64,000 nt of DNA. Origin: Streptomyces katrae (GTDB lineage: Bacteria > Actinomycetota > Actinomycetes > Streptomycetales > Streptomycetaceae). Made by a program: the position numbers and the translations under genes. Of the stretch, positions 11,246-19,162 are shown piece by piece (the first letter of the stretch is position 1; each line of letters opens with the position of its first letter). Location of the stretch: contig NZ_JNZY01000014.1 of assembly GCF_000717655.1 (NCBI RefSeq), forward strand, positions 1-64,000, in the 5' to 3' direction. The notes below the pieces were generated by a model, which did no database searches, had not been told where the DNA came from, and saw only the letters and a program-made list of their open reading frames with translations.

Positions 11246-11260
11246 GTTCAAGTCTTGAAC
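11246..11260. promoter_or_regulatory. 7-1-7 palindrome upstream of ppdK
   Basis: GTTCAAGTCTTGAAC is a perfect 7-bp inverted repeat around one base, about 235 bp before the ppdK start. It looks like a dimeric regulator site; the regulator is unknown. Confidence 0.45.
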
Positions 11261-11263
11261 AGA

Positions 11264-11292
11264 CAAAGGGTGGCACCCAGTGCCACCCTTTG
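11264..11292 (-). terminator. Hairpin downstream of the dus gene
   Basis: 12-bp perfect stem (11264-11275 with 11281-11292), 5-nt loop, about 100 bp after the dus stop on the minus strand, followed by a weak T-rich stretch (TCTGTTC). Probably terminates dus ahead of the ppdK promoter. Confidence 0.6.
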
Positions 11293-11388
11293 GAAGTCTT
11301 ACCCGTGATTTTCGCGCTCATGTGAGCGCAACCCCACCCATGCGTGGCGTATGTCACGCCGCCGACGGCATAATTTGTCAGCTGTTTC

Positions 11389-12531
11389 TCAGCCTCCGGA
11401 CGTGTCCAGTTCGGCGTCCTCGCTCACCCCGGCACAGTCATAGGGATCCTTCAGCCAGCCATCCGGCAGGACAACCCGGTTGTTTCCGGACGTCCGGCCG
11501 CGCGGACCGTCCGCGCTGTCGGGCCACGGCTGGTCCAGGTCGAGCTCGCTCAGATGAGCATCCAGCTCGGCCAGCGAAGAGGTGACGGCCAGCTTCTTCC
11601 GCATCTCGGAACCCACCGAGAAGCCCTTGAGGTACCAAGCCACGTGCTTACGGAAGTCGATCACCCCGCGCGCCTCGTCGCCGATCCACTCCCCCAGCAG
11701 CTCGGCGTGCCGGTGCATGGTCGCCGCGACCTCGCGCAGCGTCGGCTTGTGGAAGTCTTCGGGCCGCCCCTCGAAGGCCGCGACCAGGTCGTTGAACAGC
11801 CACGGACGCCCCAGGCAGCCCCGCCCGACGACCACGCCGTCACAGCCGGTCTCGCGGACCATGCGCAGCGCGTCCTCCGCGCACCAGATGTCGCCGTTGC
11901 CGAGCACGGGGATCTCCGGCACGTGCTCCTTGAGCCGCGCGATGGCGTCCCAGTCGGCGGTGCCGCCGTAATGCTGGGCGGTGGTGCGCCCGTGCAGGGC
12001 GATGGCGGTGACGCCTTCCTCGACGGCGATCCGGCCGGCGTCCAGGTAGGTGAGGTGGTCGTCATTGATGCCCTTGCGCATCTTCATGGTGACCGGCAGG
12101 TCGCCGGCGCCCGCGACGGCCTCGCGCAGGATCGCGCGCAACAGGTTCCGCTTGTACGGCAGGGCCGAGCCGCCGCCCTTGCGGGTCACCTTGGGGACCG
12201 GGCAGCCGAAATTCAGGTCGATGTGGTCGGCGCGGTCCTCTTCGACGATCATGCGGACCGCCTTGCCGACCGTCGCCGGGTCGACTCCGTACAGCTGGAT
12301 CGAGCGGGGCTTCTCGGTCTCGTCGAAGTGGATCAGCTGCATGGTCTTCTCGTTGCGCTCGACCAGGGCGCGGGTCGTGATCATCTCGCTCACGAACAGC
12401 CCCTTGCCGCCGCTGAACTCGCGGCAGAGCGTACGGAACGGGGCATTGGTGATGCCGGCCATGGGGGCGAGCACCACGGGGGGCTGCACGGTGTGCGGGC
12501 CGATCGCGAGCGGCGGAGGGAGCGTGGTCAT
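11389..12531 (-). CDS. dus: tRNA-dihydrouridine synthase
   Basis: 380 aa FMN-dependent TIM-barrel enzyme that reduces uridine to dihydrouridine in tRNA. Visible: LAPMAGITNAPFR near residue 21; the catalytic-Cys motif NFGCPVPKVTRKGGG near residue 111; MKMRKGIN; ALHGRTTAQHYGG; and the FMN-phosphate motif GNGDIWCAEDAL. ATG at 12531 is chosen as the first start before the family N terminus, and GACAAT-GGGGGG-ATG places a -10-like hexamer 6 nt ahead, so the message may be leaderless. It diverges from the MFS gene by 64 bp. Only one Dus type is expected in Streptomyces. Confidence 0.93.
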   Translation of the reverse strand: MTTLPPPLAIGPHTVQPPVVLAPMAGITNAPFRTLCREFSGGKGLFVSEMITTRALVERNEKTMQLIHFDETEKPRSIQLYGVDPATVGKAVRMIVEEDRADHIDLNFGCPVPKVTRKGGGSALPYKRNLLRAILREAVAGAGDLPVTMKMRKGINDDHLTYLDAGRIAVEEGVTAIALHGRTTAQHYGGTADWDAIARLKEHVPEIPVLGNGDIWCAEDALRMVRETGCDGVVVGRGCLGRPWLFNDLVAAFEGRPEDFHKPTLREVAATMHRHAELLGEWIGDEARGVIDFRKHVAWYLKGFSVGSEMRKKLAVTSSLAELDAHLSELDLDQPWPDSADGPRGRTSGNNRVVLPDGWLKDPYDCAGVSEDAELDTSGG

Positions 12532-12595
12532 CCCCCCATTGTCGCCCAGGCGGACCACCACACGCATTTCTTTAGTTAGACGTACTATCGTAAAC

Positions 12596-14047
12596 ATGAC
12601 GGAGTCGAGCCGCCGCCGGAGGATGCTGATCCTGGCGATCTGCTGCATGAGCCTGCTCATCGTCAGCCTCGACGTGACCGTCCTCAACGTGGCCCTGCCC
12701 TCGATGCGCCGCGAGCTGGACGCCTCCGTCGCCGGCATGCAGTGGACGATCGACGCGTACACGCTGGTCCTGGCCTCGCTGCTGATGCTGGCGGGCTCCA
12801 CGGCGGACCGGATCGGGCGCCGCAGGGTCTTCGCCGCGGGCCTCGTCCTCTTCACGGCGGGTTCCCTGCTCTGCTCGCTGGCGCCGACCCTGGAGTGGCT
12901 GATCGCCTTCCGGATGGTCCAGGCCGTGGGCGGCTCGATGCTCAACCCGGTCGCCATGTCGATCATCACCAACACCTTCACGGATCCGCGCGAGCGGGCC
13001 CGCGCCATCGGCGTCTGGGGCGCGGTGGTCGGCATCTCCATGGCCGTGGGCCCGCTGATCGGCGGGCTGCTCGTGGAATCGGTCGGCTGGCGCTCCATCT
13101 TCTGGATCAACCTCCCGGTCGGGCTGCTGGCCTTCGCGCTGACCCTGCGGTTCGTCCCGGAGTCGCGGGCCGGACACCCGCGCCGCCCGGACCCGGTGGG
13201 CCAGCTGCTGGTCATGACCCTGCTGGGATCCATGACGTACGGGATCATCGAGGCGCCGAGCGCCGGCTGGAGCTCGCCGGTCATCCTCGGCTGCACGGCC
13301 CTGGCCGTGGCCTCGCTGGCAGGGCTGCTCTTCCACGAGCCGCGGCGGGCGGAGCCGCTGATCGACCCGCGGTTCTTCCGGAGCGCTCCGTTCAGCGGCG
13401 CGACGGTGATAGCGATCAGCGCCTTTGCCGCGCTGTCCGGGTTCCTGTTCCTGAACACCCTGTACCTGCAGGACGTACGGGGGCTCAGCGCGCTCGACGC
13501 CGGGCTCTACATGCTGCCGATGGCCCTGCTGACGTTCCTCTGCGCCCCGCTCTCGGGCCGTCTGGTCGGCAATCGGGGGCCGCGGCCCTCACTGCTGATC
13601 GCGGGGACGGCAATGGCGGCGAGCGGAGTGCTGTTCGCCGCCTTCTCGGCGGAGACCTCGACACCGCTGCTGTTCACGGCGTACGTGCTGTTCGGGCTGG
13701 GCTTCGGCATGGTGAACGCACCCATCACCAACACGGCGGTCTCCGGGATGCCCCGGTCCCAGGCGGGGGTCGCGGCCGCGGTGGCCTCCACCAGCAGGCA
13801 GACCGGCGGCACGCTGGGCGTGGCCGTGATCGGCGCGGTCCTGGCGGCCGGGACGGCGGGCGGCGCCGATTTTATCGAGGCGACCCGGCCGGCCTGGTGG
13901 ATCATCACGGGCTGCGGGCTGCTCGCCCTCGTCGTGGGCGCCGCGACCAGTGGCCGGTGGGCCATGGGGACGGCGGCACGGACCGCCCGGAGGCTGGAGC
14001 GGACCGCCACGGCGTCGCAGTCGGCCGGAGCTCCGCCGCGCAGCTGA
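12596..14047 (+). CDS. MFS drug exporter, DHA2 (14-TM) type
   Basis: 483 aa integral membrane proton antiporter. LDVTVLNVALPSM near residue 22 is the DHA2 motif D1; GSTADRIGRRR near residue 76 is MFS motif A; AVGPLIGGLLVE resembles antiporter motif C. About 14 hydrophobic segments are visible. ATG at 12596 has no Shine-Dalgarno; TACTAT at 12583-12588 lies 7 nt before it, so it is probably leaderless. The convergent MarR-type gene 22 bp downstream is the likely local regulator. Substrate cannot be deduced; QacA/EmrB-like relatives export cationic and amphipathic drugs. Confidence 0.88.
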   Translation: MTESSRRRRMLILAICCMSLLIVSLDVTVLNVALPSMRRELDASVAGMQWTIDAYTLVLASLLMLAGSTADRIGRRRVFAAGLVLFTAGSLLCSLAPTLEWLIAFRMVQAVGGSMLNPVAMSIITNTFTDPRERARAIGVWGAVVGISMAVGPLIGGLLVESVGWRSIFWINLPVGLLAFALTLRFVPESRAGHPRRPDPVGQLLVMTLLGSMTYGIIEAPSAGWSSPVILGCTALAVASLAGLLFHEPRRAEPLIDPRFFRSAPFSGATVIAISAFAALSGFLFLNTLYLQDVRGLSALDAGLYMLPMALLTFLCAPLSGRLVGNRGPRPSLLIAGTAMAASGVLFAAFSAETSTPLLFTAYVLFGLGFGMVNAPITNTAVSGMPRSQAGVAAAVASTSRQTGGTLGVAVIGAVLAAGTAGGADFIEATRPAWWIITGCGLLALVVGAATSGRWAMGTAARTARRLERTATASQSAGAPPRS

Positions 14048-14069
14048 CGCGCGGACTCCCCCTGGGGGC

Positions 14070-14534
14070 CTACTCGCTGCAGTTGAAGTCGTCGGCGTTC
14101 GAGTCGATCCGGGCCAGCAGGCTGCGCAGCGCGTCCTGGTCCTGCTGCGAGAGCGCGGCGAACAGGGAGCGTTCGACCTCGTCGAGCGCAGCGTTCGTCT
14201 TGGCGAGGGCGGCCGATCCGGCCTCTGTGATGGCCACGTTGTGGCGGCGGCGGTCGGCCGGGTCCCGGCGGCGGAGGGCGAGACCCTCGCCCTCCAGGTC
14301 GTTGAGGATGCCGACCAGCACGCTCGGGTCCACCTCGAGCCCCTCGGCGAGCGCCCGCTGGCCGACGGGTCCGTCCTCGAGGCGCATCAGCGTCATCGCG
14401 TGCCGCGGGGTGAGTCCGGCCGCGCTGAGCGCCTTCTTCATGCGGGTCTCGGTGATCGAGCCGTGCCAGGCCAGCAGCAGGCCCAGCCGCTGCGGGGGGT
14501 GCGGAGACTCCTGAGATGCCGTCATATCAGACAT
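14070..14534 (-). CDS. MarR-family transcriptional regulator
   Basis: 154 aa. LTPRHAMTLMRL, the recognition region VGQRALAEGLEVDPSVLVGIL and the wing LRRRDPADRRRHNVAITEAG are typical of MarR. Such proteins dimerise and repress drug-efflux genes until a small ligand binds. It sits between a convergent MFS exporter and a divergent DoxX-like gene; the 82-bp divergent region holds MarR-style TTGA/TCAA half sites. No clear Shine-Dalgarno before either in-frame ATG (14534 or 14525); 14534 is used. Confidence 0.87.
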   Translation of the reverse strand: MSDMTASQESPHPPQRLGLLLAWHGSITETRMKKALSAAGLTPRHAMTLMRLEDGPVGQRALAEGLEVDPSVLVGILNDLEGEGLALRRRDPADRRRHNVAITEAGSAALAKTNAALDEVERSLFAALSQQDQDALRSLLARIDSNADDFNCSE

Positions 14535-14563
14535 CGTAACAACTGAAGAATGGTTGCCAATGC

Positions 14564-14607
14564 TCGATCGTTGATGGTATTCAATGATTCAACACAATCG
14601 ATCGTTG
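14564..14607. promoter_or_regulatory. Repeat-rich divergent promoter of marR-like and doxX-like genes
   Basis: TCGATCGTTG occurs at 14564-14573 and 14598-14607 (34 bp apart). Between them TTGA-N6-TCAA (14571-14584) forms an inverted repeat and ATTCAA occurs twice 8 bp apart. These are plausible operators for the adjacent MarR protein. Confidence 0.5.
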
Positions 14608-14616
14608 GAGTTCATC

Positions 14617-14961
14617 ATGTTCATTGCGTACGCCGCCGTCGCCGGTCTGCTCGCACTCGTCCTGGCCGCGTCCGCCGCGTTCTCGCTCCAGCGGAACGAG
14701 GCGATCGTCGCGAGCATGCGGAAGGTCCAGGTTCCGGACAGCTGGCTGCCCCGGCTGGCCGCCCTGAAGGCGGCCGGCGCGGCAGGCCTGGTCGCGGGCC
14801 TGTGGGTGACTCCGCTGGGCGTGGCCGCCGCCGTCGGCGTGACCCTCTACTTCATCGGCGCGGTCATCAGCCACCTGCGCGTGAAGGACTTCGAACTGGC
14901 CCCGGCAGCCACCCTCGCTCTGGTCGCGGCGGCGGCGCTCGCCCTGCGGGTGGCGGCATAG
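14617..14961 (+). CDS. DoxX-like small membrane protein
   Basis: 114 aa with four hydrophobic segments (AYAAVAGLLALVLAASAAF; AALKAAGAAGLVAGLW; GVAAAVGVTLYFIGAVISHL; LALVAAAALALRVAA). This matches the DoxX/DoxD-like group of four-helix membrane proteins; their function is unsettled (redox and thiol stress have been suggested). ATG at 14617 has TTGGAG six nt upstream; an earlier in-frame ATG at 14584 lacks one. Divergent from the MarR-type gene and probably controlled by it. Confidence 0.78.
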   Translation: MFIAYAAVAGLLALVLAASAAFSLQRNEAIVASMRKVQVPDSWLPRLAALKAAGAAGLVAGLWVTPLGVAAAVGVTLYFIGAVISHLRVKDFELAPAATLALVAAAALALRVAA

Positions 14962-14968
14962 CCACCCT

Positions 14969-15002
14969 GACGGGTGACAGATATTGAAATCTGTCACCCG
15001 TC
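14969..15002. promoter_or_regulatory. 34-bp palindrome overlapping the aldo/keto reductase promoter
   Basis: Two 14-bp perfect arms, GACGGGTGACAGAT (14969-14982) and its complement (14989-15002), flank ATTGAA. The centre includes a -35-like TTGAAA (14984-14989); a -10-like CATGGT at 15007-15012 follows after 17 nt, and the ATG at 15020 is 7 nt further on. This is the expected layout of a TetR-type operator that blocks a leaderless promoter. It could also act as the terminator of the preceding gene. Confidence 0.65.
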
Positions 15003-15019
15003 ATGCCATGGTTGTTCCC

Positions 15020-16048
15020 ATGACCAAGAACGAGAACACCCGCACCCTCGGCTCCGCCGGCCCCTCCGTCTTCAAGCTGGGGCTGGGCTGCATGGGCATG
15101 TCCGCCCTGTACGGGGAGGCCGACCGCACCGAGTCGATCGCGACCCTCCACGCCTACCTGGACGCCGTCCCCGACGGCACGAACGCGCTGCTCGACACCG
15201 GGGACTTCTACGGCATGGGGCACAACGAGATGCTCATCGGCGAGGCCCTGCGCGCCGTGCCCGCCGCGGCCCGGGAGCAGGCCCTGGTCAGCGTGAAGTT
15301 CGGTGCCCTGCGCACCGTCGAGGGCGGTTTCACCGGCTACGACGGCCGCCCCGAGGCCGTCAAGAACTTCCTGGCCTACTCGCTCCAGCGCCTCGGCCGG
15401 GACCACATCGACGTCTACCGGATCGCCCGTGTCGACCCGGCCGTCCCGATCGAGGAGACCGTCGGCGCCATCGCCGAGGCCGTCGAGGCCGGGCACGTGC
15501 GGCACATCGGCCTCTCCGAGGTCGGCGCGGACACCCTGCGCAGAGCCGCGGCCGTCGCCCCGATCGCGGACCTCCAGATCGAGTACTCGCTCATCTCCCG
15601 CGGCATCGAGGAGGAGATCCTGCCGACCGCCCGCGAGCTGGGCATCGGCGTCACGGCGTACGGGGTGCTGAGCCGCGGTCTGATCAGCGGGCACTTCAGC
15701 CGCGACCGGGAGCTGGCGCCGGGCGACTTCCGCGGAATGAGCCCCCGTTTCCAGGGCGAGAACCTGCAGCGCAACCTCGACCTGGTCGACGCCCTGCGCA
15801 AGGTCGCGGAGGACAAGGGGGTCAGTGTCGCCCAGACCGCCATCACCTGGGTGCTCTCGCGCGGCGAGGACATCGTGCCGCTGGTGGGCGCCCGCCGCCG
15901 CGACCGGCTGTCCGAGGCGCTGGGTGCCATGGAGGTGGAGCTGACCTCTGCGGACCTGGCGGCCATCGAGGAGGCGGTCCCGGCGGGAGCCGCGGCCGGC
16001 GAGCGGTACCCGGCAGCGCAGATGGCCCACCTCGACAGCGAGCACTGA
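15020..16048 (+). CDS. Aldo/keto reductase
   Basis: 342 aa NADP(H)-dependent (alpha/beta)8-barrel enzyme. LGLGCMGMSALYG is the N-terminal signature; DTGDFYGMGHNE carries catalytic Asp and Tyr; VSVKFGAL holds the catalytic Lys; HIGLSEVGADTL and AITWVLSRGEDIVPLVGARR (cofactor phosphate site) follow. One oddity: where relatives have a catalytic His (LYYxHR-type), this one has IDVYRIARVD, so the His seems replaced by Arg. The start at 15020 is the first Met after the palindrome. A TetR gene lies 21 bp downstream on the same strand and probably regulates it. Confidence 0.88.
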   Translation: MTKNENTRTLGSAGPSVFKLGLGCMGMSALYGEADRTESIATLHAYLDAVPDGTNALLDTGDFYGMGHNEMLIGEALRAVPAAAREQALVSVKFGALRTVEGGFTGYDGRPEAVKNFLAYSLQRLGRDHIDVYRIARVDPAVPIEETVGAIAEAVEAGHVRHIGLSEVGADTLRRAAAVAPIADLQIEYSLISRGIEEEILPTARELGIGVTAYGVLSRGLISGHFSRDRELAPGDFRGMSPRFQGENLQRNLDLVDALRKVAEDKGVSVAQTAITWVLSRGEDIVPLVGARRRDRLSEALGAMEVELTSADLAAIEEAVPAGAAAGERYPAAQMAHLDSEH

Positions 16049-16069
16049 GCGGGCGGTACGGTCGTACTC

Positions 16070-16663
16070 ATGCCCCCCGCTGCTGCCGAGCCCCTGACAC
16101 CCGAGCGCATCCTCGAGACCACCGAGGAGGTGCTGCGCCGCTACGGGCCCACCAAGGCGACCGTGGTGGACGTGGCCCGCGCCCTGGGCGTCAGCCACGG
16201 CAGTGTGTACCGGCATTTCCCGTCGAAGGCGGCGCTGCGCGAGGCCGTCACGGACCGCTGGCTCGCCAAGAGCGTCGTCCGCCTGGAGGAGATCGCCTCG
16301 GCCCCCGGCCCGGCTGCGCCCTCCAAGCTGGAGGCCTGGCTGGAAGCGCTCTTCGAGGCCAAGCGGCACAAGGCGGGTGACGACCCGGAGCTGTTCGCTA
16401 CGTACACGGTGCTGCTCTCCGAGAGCAGCGGCGTGGTGGACCACCATCTGAGCCAGCTGATCGACCAGTTGGGCCGGATCATCTCCGAGGGCGTCGAGGC
16501 GGGCTCGCTCAGTGCACCCGATGTGCCGGCCGCCGCCCGGGCGGTGTTCGACGCCACCGGCCGTTTTCACGATCCGCAGTACGCGGCCGACTGGCTCTCG
16601 CCCACGATCATCACGGAGTTCCAGGCCGTCACCGCGCTCGTGATCCGGGGCCTGCGCGCCTGA
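16070..16663 (+). CDS. TetR-family transcriptional regulator
   Basis: 197 aa. Residues 10-60 form the TetR DNA-binding domain (ILETTEEVLRRYG; VVDVARALGVSHGSVYRHF; SKAALREAV); the rest is a variable ligand-binding domain ending DPQYAADWLSPTII. It follows the aldo/keto reductase after 21 bp. The 34-bp palindrome before that gene is the obvious candidate operator. TACGGT at 16057-16062 lies 7 nt before the ATG with no Shine-Dalgarno, so it may have its own leaderless promoter. Confidence 0.88.
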   Translation: MPPAAAEPLTPERILETTEEVLRRYGPTKATVVDVARALGVSHGSVYRHFPSKAALREAVTDRWLAKSVVRLEEIASAPGPAAPSKLEAWLEALFEAKRHKAGDDPELFATYTVLLSESSGVVDHHLSQLIDQLGRIISEGVEAGSLSAPDVPAAARAVFDATGRFHDPQYAADWLSPTIITEFQAVTALVIRGLRA

Positions 16664-16813
16664 CCGCGTCGGCAACGCGCGCCACGCGACGTCCGGAACT
16701 GGTCACTCCGGACAGCTTGATGATCATTTTGGGCGCGTCTGGCTTGTCTGTCCCCCGTCAAACTCCATACGGTCCCCCTACCGCACTTCATCAGGCACGT
16801 TCCAGGGGGAACC

Positions 16814-17539
16814 TTGTCCGCTCAACCCACTCAGGCAGCCGAGCCCGCACCTCCTGCCCGCTCCGGCGGCGCCGCGGCGATCGGCTTGATTCTTACCATC
16901 GTCCTCAACGTGGTCGCTCCGATCGTCACTTACAACACCCTCGTCGACGACCACGGCTGGAGCGAGGCCTCGGCACTGCTGGCCAGCGGCGCCTGGCCGG
17001 TACTCGACAGCGCCATCATGGTGGCCTGGCGGCGCAAGCTGGACGAGTTCGCCATCGTCACCCTGGTGTTCCTGGTGATCACCGCCGTGGTCTCCCTCGT
17101 GGGCGCCCAGTCCACGCAGGCCCTGCTGGTCAAGGACTCCGCCGTGACGGGCCTGTTCGGGCTCCTGTGCCTCGGCACGCTGCTCGCGCCGCGGCCGCTG
17201 ATGTTCTACTTCGGCCGGAAGTTCGGCACGGACGGCACCCCGGCGGGCGTGGCGTACTACAACGACCTGTGGCGGTTCGAGGGTTTCCGCAACGCCCAGC
17301 GCCGCATGACCCTGGTGTGGGGCGTTGCCTACCTCATCGAGGCGGCGGTCCGGATCGTCCTGTCGTACGTCCTGGACACCTCCACCATGGTGGCCCTCAG
17401 CCCGTTCATGATCTACGGGACGCTCGGCGGCCTGGCCCTCTGGACGATCAGCTTCGTCAAGCGCACCAAGGCCGAGGGTGCGAAGCGGGCCGCCGCGGCG
17501 GCCGCCGCGGACGGGCAGGGCGAGGGCCTCACAGCCTGA
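16814..17539 (+). CDS. VC0807-family integral membrane protein
   Basis: 241 aa, TTG start preceded by AGGGGGA. About six hydrophobic segments are visible, including AIGLILTIVLNVVAPIVTY and FAIVTLVFLVITAVVSLVG, with APRPLMFYFGRKF in the middle and a highly charged Ala/Lys-rich cytoplasmic tail. This matches the VC0807 group of membrane proteins, for which no function is established. It stands alone; a strong symmetric hairpin follows, shared with the convergent glyS. Confidence 0.72.
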   Translation: MSAQPTQAAEPAPPARSGGAAAIGLILTIVLNVVAPIVTYNTLVDDHGWSEASALLASGAWPVLDSAIMVAWRRKLDEFAIVTLVFLVITAVVSLVGAQSTQALLVKDSAVTGLFGLLCLGTLLAPRPLMFYFGRKFGTDGTPAGVAYYNDLWRFEGFRNAQRRMTLVWGVAYLIEAAVRIVLSYVLDTSTMVALSPFMIYGTLGGLALWTISFVKRTKAEGAKRAAAAAAADGQGEGLTA

Positions 17540-17564
17540 CCGCCCTGACGGCTGCGTACGGAGA

Positions 17565-17613
17565 AAAGGCCGGTGGCCCGGTGCGCGATCCGTGCACCGG
17601 GCCACCGGCCTTT
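17565..17613. terminator. 20-bp bidirectional hairpin between VC0807-type gene and glyS
   Basis: Arms 17565-17584 and 17594-17613 are perfectly complementary over 20 bp with a 9-nt loop. The stem is flanked by an A run on the left and a T run on the right, so it works as an intrinsic terminator in both directions. Confidence 0.88.
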
Positions 17614-17623
17614 CAGGCGGGAA

Positions 17624-19006
17624 CTAGCAGCCGAGCAGGCGGCTGCCGAGGTAGCTCTGGATCTGGTCCAGGGAGACGCGCTCCTGCTTCATGGTGTCGC
17701 GCTCGCGCACGGTCACCGCGTTGTCGTCCAGGGTGTCGAAGTCGACGGTGACGCAGAACGGCGTACCGATCTCGTCCTGGCGGCGGTAGCGGCGGCCGAT
17801 GGCGCCCGCGTCATCGAACTCGATGTTCCAGTTCTTGCGCAGGTCGGCGGCGAGGCCCTTGGCCTTCGGCGACAGCTGCGCGTTGCGGGACAGCGGCAGG
17901 ACGGCGACCTTGATCGGGGCCAGGCGCGGGTCGAGGCGCATCACGGTGCGCTTCTCCATGACGCCCTTGGCGTTGGGGGCCTCGTCCTCGTTGTACGCGT
18001 CGAGCATGAAGGCGAGCATGGCGCGGTTGACGCCGGCCGCCGGCTCGATGACGTACGGGGTGTAGCGCTCACCGGCTTCCTGGTCGAAGTAGGTGAGGTC
18101 CTGACCCGAGGCGGCGGAGTGGGCCTTGAGGTCGAAGTCGGTGCGGTTGGCAATGCCTTCGAGCTCGGAGAACTCGTTGCCACCGAAGTTGAAGCGGTAC
18201 TCGATGTCGGCGGTGCGCTTCGAGTAGTGGGACAGCTTCTCCTTCGGGTGGTCGAACCAGCGGATGTTCTCCTCGCGGATGCCGAGGTCGCGGTACCAGT
18301 TCCACCGCTCGGCCATCCAGTACTCCTGCCACTGCTCGTCCTCGCCCGGCTTGACGAAGAACTCCATCTCCATCTGCTCGAACTCGCGCGTGCGGAAGAT
18401 GAAGTTGCCGGGCGTGATCTCGTTGCGGAAGGACTTGCCCATCTGCGCGATGCCGAACGGGGGCTTCTTGCGCGAGGTGGTCTGCACCTGGGCGAAGTTG
18501 GTGAAGATGCCCTGGGCGGTCTCGGGGCGCAGGTACGCCTTCGAGCCGGTGTCCTGGGTCGGGCCGAGGTGGGTCTCCAGCATGCCGGAGAACTGCTTCG
18601 GCTCGGTGAACTGGCCCTTCACACCGCAGTTGGGGCAGTTGATGTCGGCGAGACCGTTGGCGGGCAGACGGCCGTGCTTGGCCTCGTACGCCTCTTCCAG
18701 GTGGTCCGCGCGGTGGCGCTTGTGGCAGGAGGTGCACTCGGTCAGCGGGTCCGAGAAGGTCGCGACGTGGCCGGAGGCCACCCAGACCTCGGGGGCCAGG
18801 ATCACGGACGAGTCGATACCGACGATGTCCTCACGCCCGGTGACCATCGCCTTCCACCACTGGCGCTTGATGTTCTCCTTGAGCTCGACACCGAGCGGGC
18901 CGTAGTCCCAGGCAGCCCTGGAGCCGCCGTAGATCTCACTGCACGGGAAAACGAAGCCACGGCGCTTGCTCAGGCTGACGATGGTTTCGATCTTGTCGGC
19001 GGCCAC
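17624..19006 (-). CDS. glyS: Glycyl-tRNA synthetase (class II, alpha2 type)
   Basis: 460 aa, single-chain glycyl-tRNA synthetase of the homodimeric type used by actinobacteria. Motifs: [14 protein letters not shown] near the N terminus, a Cys-rich insertion [12 protein letters not shown] ... CPNC likely binding zinc, class II motif 2 region SFRNEITPG and motif 3 region [14 protein letters not shown], and a C-terminal anticodon-binding domain ([28 protein letters not shown]). GTG at 19006 is the start, giving the family N terminus. It diverges from the zinc ABC operon; the 155-bp gap holds Zur-box-like sites nearer to znuA. Confidence 0.95.
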   Translation of the reverse strand: MAADKIETIVSLSKRRGFVFPCSEIYGGSRAAWDYGPLGVELKENIKRQWWKAMVTGREDIVGIDSSVILAPEVWVASGHVATFSDPLTECTSCHKRHRADHLEEAYEAKHGRLPANGLADINCPNCGVKGQFTEPKQFSGMLETHLGPTQDTGSKAYLRPETAQGIFTNFAQVQTTSRKKPPFGIAQMGKSFRNEITPGNFIFRTREFEQMEMEFFVKPGEDEQWQEYWMAERWNWYRDLGIREENIRWFDHPKEKLSHYSKRTADIEYRFNFGGNEFSELEGIANRTDFDLKAHSAASGQDLTYFDQEAGERYTPYVIEPAAGVNRAMLAFMLDAYNEDEAPNAKGVMEKRTVMRLDPRLAPIKVAVLPLSRNAQLSPKAKGLAADLRKNWNIEFDDAGAIGRRYRRQDEIGTPFCVTVDFDTLDDNAVTVRERDTMKQERVSLDQIQSYLGSRLLGC

Positions 19007-19125
19007 GGTGCTCTCTTCATTACGAGGACGAACGGCGAAGACTCAAGGTTACCGGCGCCCGCACCCCCCCTTTCAAATCGGGACCCCCTCCACGGCCCCT
19101 CCCCCGTGGCCCCCACCAGGGTTTT

Positions 19126-19162
19126 TGACAACCGTTTCCATTTTTGATGAAAATGGATGTCA
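19126..19162 (+). promoter_or_regulatory. Two tandem Zur-box-like sites over the znuA start
   Basis: TGACAACCGTTTCCA (19126-19140) and TGAAAATGGATGTCA (19148-19162) both fit the 15-bp 7-1-7 Zur-box form (TGAAAAT-N-ATTTTCA) with a few mismatches; TGAAAAT matches exactly. Their starts are 22 bp apart, two helical turns. The second site touches the znuA ATG. Zur encoded at the end of the operon is the expected zinc-dependent repressor. Confidence 0.62.

Noticed and set aside
11246..11260. SOS (LexA) box upstream of ppdK
   Set aside because: LexA sites read GAAC-N4-GTTC; here the half sites are in the opposite order and spacing.
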